Shown here piece after piece: positions 30,301 through 38,316 of a stretch of 64,000 bases of DNA; positions within the stretch are counted from its first letter, which is position 1, and each line of letters starts with the position of its first letter. This DNA comes from Tautonia plasticadhaerens (GTDB taxonomy: Bacteria > Planctomycetota > Planctomycetia > Isosphaerales > Isosphaeraceae): positions 6,386,001 to 6,450,000 of the forward strand of contig NZ_CP036426.1 of NCBI RefSeq assembly GCF_007752535.1, written 5' to 3'. Both the position numbers and the translations under genes were made by a program. The notes under the pieces were generated by a model. It did not search any database. It was not told the DNA's origin and saw only the letters and a list, made by a program, of their open reading frames with translations.

Positions 30301-30566
30301 AAGTTCCGGACGGGATCACCCCGATAGACGAGGAACTTGTTGTATTCCAGGGGAGCGTCGGCGGAGGTTTTGCCGGTGATGGCGCCGTCCTCGACGGACC
30401 AGAGGGAGGGGTCGCCCTCCCATCCGGAAAGGTCTTCGCCGTTAAAAATGGGCTCGAAATCTCCCTCGTCCTGAGGCGGCTCGACGGCGCCGGCTAGGGA
30501 GAGGGCCAGGACCAGGGCGACCGACATACCGAGGACGGCGGTCAACCGGGGACGCGTTCGGGACAT
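27303..30566 (-). CDS. DUF1080 + PVC-type dehydrogenase + cytochrome c protein
   Basis: A 1087-residue exported protein. From the ATG at 30566 (after a GAAAGG site) it starts with a signal peptide ([20 protein letters not shown]), then a DUF1080 domain ([37 protein letters not shown]). A beta-propeller of the PVC membrane-bound-dehydrogenase type follows ([47 protein letters not shown]), then helical repeats. The C-terminal c-type haem domain has [26 protein letters not shown] (CxxCH) and a distal Met region. Probable function: periplasmic oxidation of a sugar or sugar derivative with electron transfer through haem (inference). An upstream TTG at 30584 is a less likely start. Confidence 0.85.
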   Translation of the reverse strand: [1087 protein letters not shown]

Positions 30567-31159
30567 TGCTCGGACCTTTCGCAATCGACAGGGATGGAAC
30601 TGGTCTCCGAGGGCGGAATTGCAAGCTCCCCGGCGACCGGCCGCGAGCAGGGGCGGCGAGGTTCACGACGGGGCCCAGCACGATCGATCGATCCCCTCGA
30701 CCAGGATCTTGGCCGATCGAGGAGGATGGGCGATCCTCGAGAGACCTTCGCTTCATCCTGCCCGGCTCGCATCCTTCACACAAGTCGGGAGCGGGGGGCG
30801 GCAAGGTCGATCGCGTGGACTCCCTGCGAGGGGCGTCGGCCAGTGGCTGCCTGAAAGACCCCGAGGCCAACCGTATGACCCGCTCGATGCCGGGCGGCAT
30901 GCCGGTTTCCCCGCCCGGGGTCCATGACCCGAGTTCCCGTACAGGCCTCGGACACTTCCTGCCGGCGACCTCCCCCATGCCAGCTAAACCATCTCCTGCG
31001 GCATCCGCGACATCGATGCACTCGCCCCGAGGATCCGTCCCTCTGGGTGATCTTGTACGATCCGGCGGGGACGCACCCCAACGAAGACGACTATTTCTAC
31101 AGTTGTAACTACTGACCGGCGCGCAAAGAGCGTCAAACTGATAGCAGTAAGATCGAGGG
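30567..31159. other. 590-base region before the IS cluster, no recognised gene
   Basis: It holds the promoter of the leftward cytochrome gene and the left flank of the insertion cluster. Overlapping frames exist on both strands, but none has family-like sequence with a ribosome-binding site. The GC content drops near 31080-31150, close to the IS boundary. Confidence 0.4.
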
Positions 31160-32125
31160 ATGGATACAACCTATCCCATCCCGTCTGAACGCCTCGAGTG
31201 GCGGAGGTTCCGGGCGTTGGACCTCAAGCGACGGGGCTGGTCTCAGCGCGATATCGCCGAGGCCCTGGACGTCTCCGAGGTCTCCGTCAGTCGCGGGCTG
31301 GCCGACGCCCGAGCCTGCGGCCCCGAGTCGCTCCGGGCTCGCCCCGCACCGGGACCCTCGCCGAGGCCCTCCTCCGAGCGGAAGCAGTTGGTCCCCGAAC
31401 TCCTCTGGCACGGGCCGGAGTCCTATGGCTCCCGGGGCCAGGTCTGGACCCGCGCCCGCGTCGCCAAGGTCATCGAGTGGGAGTTCGGCGTCCGCTATCA
31501 CAAGGGGCACGTCGGCCGGCTCCTCGAGGACCTGGGTTGGGCCCCGCAGCGGCCGATCCGGCGGGCCATCCGTCGGGACGAGGACGCCATCCGGCGGTGG
31601 CGTGAGGAGACCTGGCCGGAGCCGCGGCGGCGTGCCCGCCGGGAGCACCGGGCCCTAGTTTTCGAGGACGAATCGGGCTTCTACCTCCTGCCGGGGGTGG
31701 TCAAGACGTATGCCCCGGGGGGATTGACCCCGGCGCTCCGCGAGGGGCAGGCTCGGGACCACCTCTGGGTCATGCGGGATGACGCCGGAGGGCCGGGTCT
31801 ACACCCCGACCCGGCCGGAGTCGCTCAACGGGCTGCATTGCGTCGAGTGCCTCCTGCATCTGCTCCGCGTGGCGGGGGATCGGTTGTTGGTGGTCTGGGA
31901 TGGCTCGCCCATCCACCGGCGCATGGCCGTCCGGGAGTTCGTGTCGAGCACGCGCGACCGCGTCGCGCTGGAGGCCCTGCCGGGGTATGCGCCGGATCTG
32001 AACCCCTGGGATGAGGGTGGCTGGCACCACCTGAGGAATGTCGAGATGCGGAACCTGGTGTGCCGCGACCTGGACGAATTGCACCAGGAGCTCGTCCTTG
32101 CTGGGGGGCGCCTGCGGGCGCCCAC
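31160..32125 (+). pseudogene. IS630-family transposase, frameshifted and 3'-truncated
   Basis: The N-terminal half (from 31160) has a helix-turn-helix (GWSQRDIAEALDVSEVSVSRGL), a winged DNA-binding region and the first catalytic Asp in ALVFEDESGFYLLP. At about 31770 the frame breaks. One base shift joins it to MTPEGRVYTPTRPESLNG, LLVVWDGSPIHRRMAV (second Asp) and ALPGYAPDLNPWDEGGWHHL (catalytic Glu/Asp region). The shift lies inside the catalytic domain, not where IS630 elements normally recode, so I read it as a mutation. The usual C-terminal tail is missing after ELVLAGGRLR. Confidence 0.75.
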
Positions 32126-33011
32126 CGACCTATACGGCCGAGCGACGCGCCGAGGTGATCGCCGCGGCGTCGACCGACCCGAGGAGCCTGGGCCTGCCTC
32201 TCGCGTGCCGGGCGCCCGATCGCCTGCAAGCCTACCTCAACGAGCAGAGGGGCATCCCGATCCGGCGCAGCCGCATCGACGAGCTCCTCCTGGCCGAGGG
32301 CCTGCGTTGGCGCCATCAGGGGGCCTGGTTCGGCGAGCGGGTCGATCCCGCCTTCGCCGAAAAACGGGGATCATCGAACGGCTCCACACGCCGCCGCCGC
32401 CGGGCTCCGTCGTCGTCTGCCCCGACGAGATGGGGCCGGAGAGCGCCAAGAGCTTCCCGGGCCAGCGACTCGTCCGGGCCGAACCCCGGGCGGGGGCCGA
32501 AGGACAAGCCCGAGCGGCCGAACGAGCCCGGCAGGAGGTCGACTACGGCCGCCGCGGCGAGGGGTACATCTTCGGCGCGTTCCGCCCGGCCACCGGCGAG
32601 GCGATGACCCGCCCGTACCCGAGCCGGAGTGCGGCGAGCCGGGCCGACTTCCTCGCCCGGGTCGACGGATGGGTCCCGGCGGAGGCGGGACGCGTCTATG
32701 CGATCGTGGGCAACCTGCAGGCGCATCGGGCCACCGATGTGCTGCCGTTCGCGTCGGCTCACCCGCGGTGGGGGCTCGTCTCCCGGCCGGTGTACGCGGC
32801 GTACCTGAACCTGATCGGACCCTGGTGGGAGGTCCCGCGGAGCCTGGCGCTGAAGGGGCGTCGGTTCGAGACCTGGGAGGAAGTCTGCCGGGCAGCCGAG
32901 GAGGCGACGGCCTACTGGAACGGGCATCGGCATCCGTTCGTCTGGGGCCGCCGACGGCGCCGCCGGCCGGGCATCGCGGCCGTCCCCGGTATCAGACGAC
33001 TTGCCGGATGA
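32126..33011 (+). pseudogene. Second IS630-family transposase, 5'-truncated
   Basis: The visible protein starts around TAERRAEVIAAASTDPRSLG, without the N-terminal helix-turn-helix. At an A5 run (32360-32364) a -1 shift joins FAEKRG to IIERLHTPPPPGSVVVCPDEMGPESAKSFPG, then RVYAIVGNLQAHRATDV (usually 'VDNLxTH') and AAYLNLIGPWWEV. Homologues end shortly after HPFVWGRRRR, as here. The Asp of the usual VDN triad residue reads Gly (IVGNLQ) and 'LIEPWW' reads LIGPWW, so two catalytic acids look lost, in line with a dead copy. Confidence 0.7.
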
Positions 33012-33020
33012 ACCACTGAG

Positions 33021-34319
33021 GGGATTGAAAGGACAAAACTCTTCCGTATCCTGAGACCTTCGCACCAGGAGATCAAGGAGATACGCAGATGCGGCCCAGC
33101 CCCGAGATGATCCCCGTCCTCATCGATGCCGCCAAGGCCCTCAAGGGCAGTCCGAAGCGAGTCTTCATGGCCAAGACCGTCGCAGCGATGGGGCGGGGTG
33201 GACAACGCTGGGCCCAGGAGCATCTCGGCTGGTGCCGGGAGACCATCCGCAAGGGCACGCACGAACTCCGCTCGGGCATGACCTGCGTGGACGCCTTCTC
33301 GGCCCGCCGTCGCAAGCCCGCCGAGGAGCACTTGCCCCGACTCCTCGATGACATCCGCAGCATCGCCGACGGGCAGAGCCAGGCCGACCCCAAGTTCCAG
33401 ACCAAGGGGCTCTTCACCCGGATCAGTGCCGCCGAGGTCCGACGCCAGTTGATCGCCACGAAGGGCTACACCGACGAGGAGTTGCCCACCCAGCAGACCA
33501 TCAACACCAAGCTGAACCTGCTGGGCTATCGCCTCTCCAGGGTGGCCAAGTGCCGCCCCCAAAAAGAGTCCCGCAGACCGATGCCATCTTCGATCAACTG
33601 AAGGCGGTCAACCCCGAGGCGGATCGGGCCAGGGGCACCCTGCGGCTCTCGATCGACGCCAAGGCGACGGTGCATGTCGGCCCCTTCTCACGGCGGGGCC
33701 GGAGCCGGACCGGCACGAAGGCGGCGGATCACGACTTCAAGCCCGTGGCGACGCTGACCCCCTTCGGCATCTTCCTGCCCGAGCACGACGACCTGTGGCT
33801 GTACATGGCCCGGTCGAAGGTCACCAGCGACTTCATCGCCGATCGCCTGGAGCAATGGTGGGAGGGCGTCCGCCTGCGGTTCCTGCGGGTCAAGACGCTG
33901 GTGATCAACCTGGACAACGGCCCGGAGAACCACAGCCGGCGGAGCCAGTTCCTCAAGCGGATCGTGGCCTTCGCCCGCAAGTATCGCCTGGTGGTGCAGT
34001 TGGCGTACTACCCGCCGTACCACAGCAAGTACAACCCGATCGAGCGGTGCTGGGGCGTGCTGGAGATGCACTGGAACGGGTCGCTGCTGGACTCGGTGGA
34101 GGCGGTGTTGGGATTCGCCCGATCGATGACCTGGAAGCGGAAGCACCCGGTGGTCAGCCTGGTGGAGACGACCTACGCCAAGGGGGTCAGGCTGAAGCCC
34201 GAGGAGATGGAGGCGTTGGAGGCCGAGGTGATCCGCCTGCCGTCGCTTGAGAAGTGGTTCGTGAAGATCCCTCGTAAGCGAGGCAGGCCACGGAAGACGT
34301 AGCTTCTTTCTGGTGCCTA
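33021..34319 (+). mobile_element. ISAzo13-family insertion sequence, copy 1
   Basis: The same 1.3-kb sequence occurs at 44531-45829; I see no difference over the shared stretch 33019-34322. Both copies are flanked by AG on each side. The ends are weakly inverted (GGGATTGAAAGG on the left; TAGGCACCAGAAAG read inward from the right). It carries a two-frame transposase. Confidence 0.85.
33089..34302 (+). CDS. ISAzo13-family transposase ('Rhodopirellula transposase' type), two frames
   Basis: The first frame (33089-33601) begins MRPSPEMIPVLIDAAKALKG and holds DNA-binding helices; the second (33550-34302) holds the DDE catalytic domain: LSIDAKATVHVG (first Asp), LVINLDNGPENHSRR (second Asp), YYPPYHSKYNPIERCWG (catalytic Glu). 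The frames overlap, and a -1 slip on the A5 run at 33561-33565 joins CRPQK to RVPQTDAIF, giving the continuous family protein. The identical arrangement in the second copy argues that the slip is programmed rather than a mutation. An active copy is plausible, since two identical copies exist 11.5 kb apart. Confidence 0.88.
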
Positions 34320-34322
34320 AGC

Positions 34323-34535
34323 GACCATCGCGGAGGCGATCGTCGGCCGATTCGCCGTGCCTTGGGATTTCGTCCACGCTTCTGGAGTCCCGAGCCCACC
34401 CTGGTTCGGGTCGACGAGCGACTGCCGGTGCCGCTCCTCCCTCGATGGATTCTGGAACCGAGGTGGACGCATCGGGCAACATCCGAGGCGAGACGGCCAG
34501 AGGCGACGGTCCGTGCCGGCACCTCCGGGGTGACC
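34323..34535. other. Remnant between ISAzo13 copy 1 and the ISAs1 element
   Basis: About 210 bases, probably a piece of the original target sequence. A frame passes through it (GFRPRFWSPEPTLVRVDERL) without a family match. The last ten bases are the left target duplication of the ISAs1 element. Confidence 0.35.
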
Positions 34536-35748
34536 CAGGGCTACCGCACTATGAACTACTGACGGCGTAGGGGTTTCCGGCTATGCCGGGGGGAAACCAG
34601 GAGCCCCATCCCATGCCGCCACTGCCGATCACGGCCGTCTTCGCCGAGGTGCCCGACCCCCGCCGGGAGACGGCCAACACGCTCCACGACCTCACCGACA
34701 TCCTGACCGTCGCCACCTGTGCCGTCATCGGCGGGGCCGAGTCCCGGGAGGCGATCGCCGAGTACGGGAGGACCAAGGAGGGGTTCTTCCGCCGCTTCCT
34801 CCGCCTCGACAACGGCATCCCCAGCCCGGACACCTTCGAGCGGGTCTTCGCCAAGCTGGCCCCGGGGGCGTCCGCCCGGGCGTTCGGGCGCTGGATGGCG
34901 GCGGCCTGCGGGGCGACCGGCCTGGTGCCGATCGCCATCGACGGCAAGTCGGCCCGGGCGGCCAGGCGGGACACGGCCACCGGGTGCCTGCACGTCGTCA
35001 CGGCGTGGGCCGCCGAGAACCGCCTGGCCCTCGGCACGGCCTGCGTCCCGGGCGGCTCGAACGAGGTGGCGGCGATCCCCGCGCTGCTCCGGGTGCTGGA
35101 CCTGGCCGGGGCGATCGCGACGATCGACGCGGCCGGCTGCCGGGTCGAGGACGCGCGGATCATCCGCCAGCAGCAGGGGCACTCTCTGCTGACCGTCAAG
35201 GACAACCAGCCGACGCTCCGGGCGGCCGTCGAGTCGGTCTTCGAGCGGGCGTGCGAGGCCGACTTCGAGGATGTCCGGTGCGACGGTCACGAGTCGGACG
35301 AGGACGGCCACGGGCGGCACGAGGAGCGGTACGTGACGGTGATCTACGACCCCGTCGGCCTGCCGGCGGGGTGGCCGGACGTGGCGGCGGTGGTGCAGGT
35401 CAACCGCGAGCGGGAGGTCGGCGGGGAGCGGGCCGTAACCACCCCCTACTACATCGCCAGTCACCCGGGGACAGCCGCCGAGTTCGCGGGCCGGATTCGG
35501 GGCCATTGGGGTATCGAGAACGGGCTGCACTGGGCCCTCGACGTGGTCTTCCGGGGGGATCGCAGCCGGATCCGGGCGGAGAACGCCGGGGCCAACCTGG
35601 CGTTGATCCGGCGGGTGGCGGTCGCGCTGTGGTGGCGGGCACCGGGCAAGGGGAGCGGGGTCACGAAGCGTCTCAAGGCCGGCTGGGACGACGACTATCT
35701 GCTTCAGGTCCTTCAAGGAATGACAGCAGTTGTAGTGCGGTAGCCCTG
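34536..35748 (+). mobile_element. ISAs1-family insertion sequence
   Basis: Terminal inverted repeats of about 25 bases begin CAGGGCTACCGCACTA at both ends with few mismatches. Flanking 10-base sequences CGGGGTGACC (34526-34535) and CGGGATGACC (35749-35758) match at 9 of 10 positions, as expected for the family's target duplication after one substitution. Confidence 0.88.
34613..35743 (+). CDS. ISAs1-family transposase
   Basis: A 376-residue DDE transposase in one frame. It begins MPPLPITAVFAEVPDPRRE (family N-terminal domain), then PIAIDGKSARAARR (first Asp), ATIDAAGCRVEDA (second Asp), SLLTVKDNQPTL and the C-terminal GHWGIENGLHWALDVVF (catalytic Glu), SRIRAENAGANLALIRR. The ATG at 34613 has an AGGAG site; the frame also has an upstream ATG at 34583. 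Length is normal, so the copy looks complete. Confidence 0.92.
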   Translation: MPPLPITAVFAEVPDPRRETANTLHDLTDILTVATCAVIGGAESREAIAEYGRTKEGFFRRFLRLDNGIPSPDTFERVFAKLAPGASARAFGRWMAAACGATGLVPIAIDGKSARAARRDTATGCLHVVTAWAAENRLALGTACVPGGSNEVAAIPALLRVLDLAGAIATIDAAGCRVEDARIIRQQQGHSLLTVKDNQPTLRAAVESVFERACEADFEDVRCDGHESDEDGHGRHEERYVTVIYDPVGLPAGWPDVAAVVQVNREREVGGERAVTTPYYIASHPGTAAEFAGRIRGHWGIENGLHWALDVVFRGDRSRIRAENAGANLALIRRVAVALWWRAPGKGSGVTKRLKAGWDDDYLLQVLQGMTAVVVR

Positions 35749-35856
35749 CGGGATGACCTCCTCCGCCTTGCGGGCTTCTCGTCGGCCCCAGACGGGCAAG
35801 TTCCGGTGATCCAACAGGCTCCTGCGATGGGGGCAGGAGCCCCCCCGATGGGCTAG

Positions 35857-37089
35857 TGGGTCGTCAATCTTCATTTGACCGGTAGCGTAGGGTCCTGTCT
35901 TGATGAGGTTTGGCGAAGGCACGAACCTCATGAACCAGGAGCATCGCGATGGACAAGTACCGGGTCACCCTGACCGAGGAGGAGCGGGCTGAGTTGCAGC
36001 ACCTGGTCTCCACCGGCAAGGCTGCCGCCCGCAAGCTGGCCCATGCCCGTATCCTCCTCCTGGCCGATACCAGAGCCGGCCAAGAGCACTCGGATGAGCG
36101 GATCGCCGACGCACTTGGGGTCAGCCTACGAACCATCGCCCGGGTCCGTCAGCGGTTCGTCATCGACGGCGTTCAGGCGGCCATCAGTCGGGGTCCCCAG
36201 CCGCCACGACCGGACAAGATCAAGATCAAGGGGGACATCGAGCAGCGGTTGGTCCGACTGGCGTGCAGCGATCCGCCGCAGGGCCGATGCCACTGGACGC
36301 CGCAACTGCTGGCCGACGAACTGGTCGTCCTGGGCCTGGCCGAGTCGATCAGCACCGAGACCGTCCGCCAGGCTCTCAAAAGAACGACATCAAGCCCTGG
36401 ATCGTCGAGACCCGGTGCATCCCGCCCGAGGCCGACGCCGAGTACGTCTGGCGGATGGAGGACGTGATCCAGGTCCACCTGCGGCCCTACGACCCGAGGT
36501 TCCCGGTCGCCTGCTTCGACGAGGCGTGCAAGCAACTCTTCGGCGAGGTGCGGCCACCCAGGCGGTGCCGCTCGGGCCGACCGGCTCAGGTGGACTACGA
36601 GTACGAGCGGGAGGGCGTCTGCCACCAGTTGATGATGTGCGAGCCGCTGCGGGGCTGGCGTCATGTCAAGGTGACCGGACGCCGGACCCGGCGGGACTAC
36701 GCCGGCTGCATCCGGGACCTGGTGGAGGTGCACTACCCCCGAGCGGAGAAGGTCCTGCTGGTGCAGGACAACTTGAATACGCACGACGGGGCGAGCCCCT
36801 ACGAGGCGTTCTCGCCGGAGGTGGCACGTCGGCTCCTGGACCGGATCGAGTTCCACTACACACCCAAGCACGGCAGTTGGCTGAACATGGCCGAGACGGA
36901 GATCAGCGTCATGAACCAGCAATGCCTGGATCGCCGGCTGGAGGGTCCGGCCAAGCTGGCGGCGGAGGTGGCGGCCTGGGAACACCGGCGGAATGTGAGG
37001 AGAGCCCGAATCCACTGGACCTTCACACTGGCCGCCGCTCGCCGGAAGCTGCGGAAGCTTTACCCGTCAATTGAAGATTGACGGCCCAC
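35857..37089 (+). mobile_element. IS630-family insertion sequence A
   Basis: Terminal inverted repeats (left GTGGGTCGTCAATCTTCA, right mirror with few changes) are flanked by TA at 35855-35856 and 37090-37091, the family's TA target duplication. The right TA is shared with the next IS630 element. Confidence 0.88.
35949..37081 (+). CDS. IS630-family transposase (two frames, -1 shift)
   Basis: The first frame (35949-36467) holds the helix-turn-helix part (MDKYRVTLTEEERAELQHLV, SDERIADALGVSLRTIARVR). The second frame, continuing to 37081, holds the catalytic part: PVACFDEACKQLFG (first Asp), KVLLVQDNLNTHDGAS (second Asp) and YTPKHGSWLNMAETEIS (catalytic Glu). A -1 slip at the A4 run 36378-36381 (CTCAAAAGAAC) joins RQALK to the next frame. 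The same layout occurs in the neighbouring IS630 element and is known for the family. All three acidic residues are present. Confidence 0.85.
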
Positions 37090-37091
37090 TA

Positions 37092-38316
37092 GTGAAGCGT
37101 CACTCGTTAATCTTCGGGTAGAGGTGCCTCAGCTTGATCCGGGCGTCCTCGGTGGTGAAGTGCCACTCGACGCCCACCTGTTTGGCGTTCCGGCGCTCGC
37201 CCCAGGCGCCGGCCTCCCCGGCCACCTCGTCCTGCACCGCGATGCGCCGGTCCAGGCACTGCCGCGTCAACACCGACAGCTCGATCTCGGCGACGTTCAG
37301 CCAGCTGCCGTGCTTCGGCGTGTGCACCAGCTCCAGTCGCCGCGCCAACCGCAAGGCCTCGGCCGGCTCGAACGCCTTGTACAGCGACGCCAGCGAATGG
37401 GTCACGAGGTTGTCGCAGACCAGCGTGATCCGCTCGGCCTCGGCGTGGCGCGGGTCGTCCACCAGCCGCTGCACCCGGTGGGCCCAGTCCACGGCCGTCT
37501 TCGCCTCGGTCACGCGCACGTCGCGCCAGCCGGCCAGCGGCTCGACGAACATCCACACCGTGCAGGTCCCCTCGCGGACATACTCGTAGTCGACCCGGGC
37601 CGGGCGTCCGGGCGCCGCCGGCGATGGCCGCCGCGCCTCGGCGATCAGCTGCTTGGGCTGTTCGTCCATGCAGACGACGGGGCGCCTCGGATCATACGGG
37701 CGCCGGTAGGCCTCCAGGACCTGCTCCATCTGGCAGACGAAGGCCGCGTCCTGCTCCGGCGGGATGCACCACATCCGCCTGAGCCACGGCTTCAGCGCGC
37801 TTTTTTCAAAGAGCGGCGGACGGTCTCGTGCGAGACCGCCGCGACGACCTCCAACTCCACCAGGCGCTCGGCCAGCAGCCGGAGCGACCAGCGGGCCAGG
37901 CCCCTGGGCGGCTGCGAGCAGGCCAGGGCCGTCAACCGCGCCTCGTTCTCGCCGCCGAGTTTGGGGACCGCCGACGGGGTCCGCGGCCTGCGCTGCAGCA
38001 GCGCCATCGGCCCGTGCTCGACGGCCCGCTTGCGCCACGACTCCAGGCTGCGGGTCGTGACGCCGAACGCCTCGGCGATCTTCGCGTCGGGCCAGGCCGG
38101 CCCGTCGGGCCCCTGGTCGCACTTGAGCAGGGCCTGAGCCCGCTGCACCTTCCAGCCGGCGATGTTGCCCTTGCGGACCAGGCGAGCCAGCTCGGCCCGC
38201 TCTTCGGCCGTCAGCTTCAGGACGTACTTCTTTGCCATGGCAACCCCCCCGGCGAGCCACGATGCGGCCGGACAAGGGGGGTCATTTTACCCGAAAATCA
38301 GCGAGTGACGCTTCAC
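37092..38316 (-). mobile_element. IS630-family insertion sequence B
   Basis: Inverted repeats GTGAAGCGTCACTCG at both ends, flanked by TA at 37090-37091 and 38317-38318. The left TA is also the right TA of element A, so one element inserted at the target site of the other. Confidence 0.88.
37100..38238 (-). CDS. IS630-family transposase (two frames, -1 shift at A6)
   Basis: On the minus strand the first frame (38238 to 37792) starts MAKKYVLKLTAEERAELARL with a helix-turn-helix (DAKIAEAFGVTTRSLESWRK). Near an A6 run (37801-37806 on the plus strand reads T6) a -1 slip leads into FEKSALKPWLRRMWCIPP and the catalytic domain: PVVCMDEQPKQLI (Asp), ITLVCDNLVTHSL (Asp), HTPKHGSWLNVAEIELS (Glu). It ends PKINE at 37100. 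Element B is related to element A but differs at many positions, so they are separate families of copies. Confidence 0.85.

Larger units (their letters stand above)
31160..33011 (+). mobile_element. Mosaic of two broken IS630-type elements
   Basis: Two different IS630-family transposases run into each other near 32125. The first lacks its C-terminal end; the second lacks its N-terminal helix-turn-helix. No intact terminal repeats were recognised. The cluster continues directly into an ISAzo13-type element at 33021. Confidence 0.7.
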
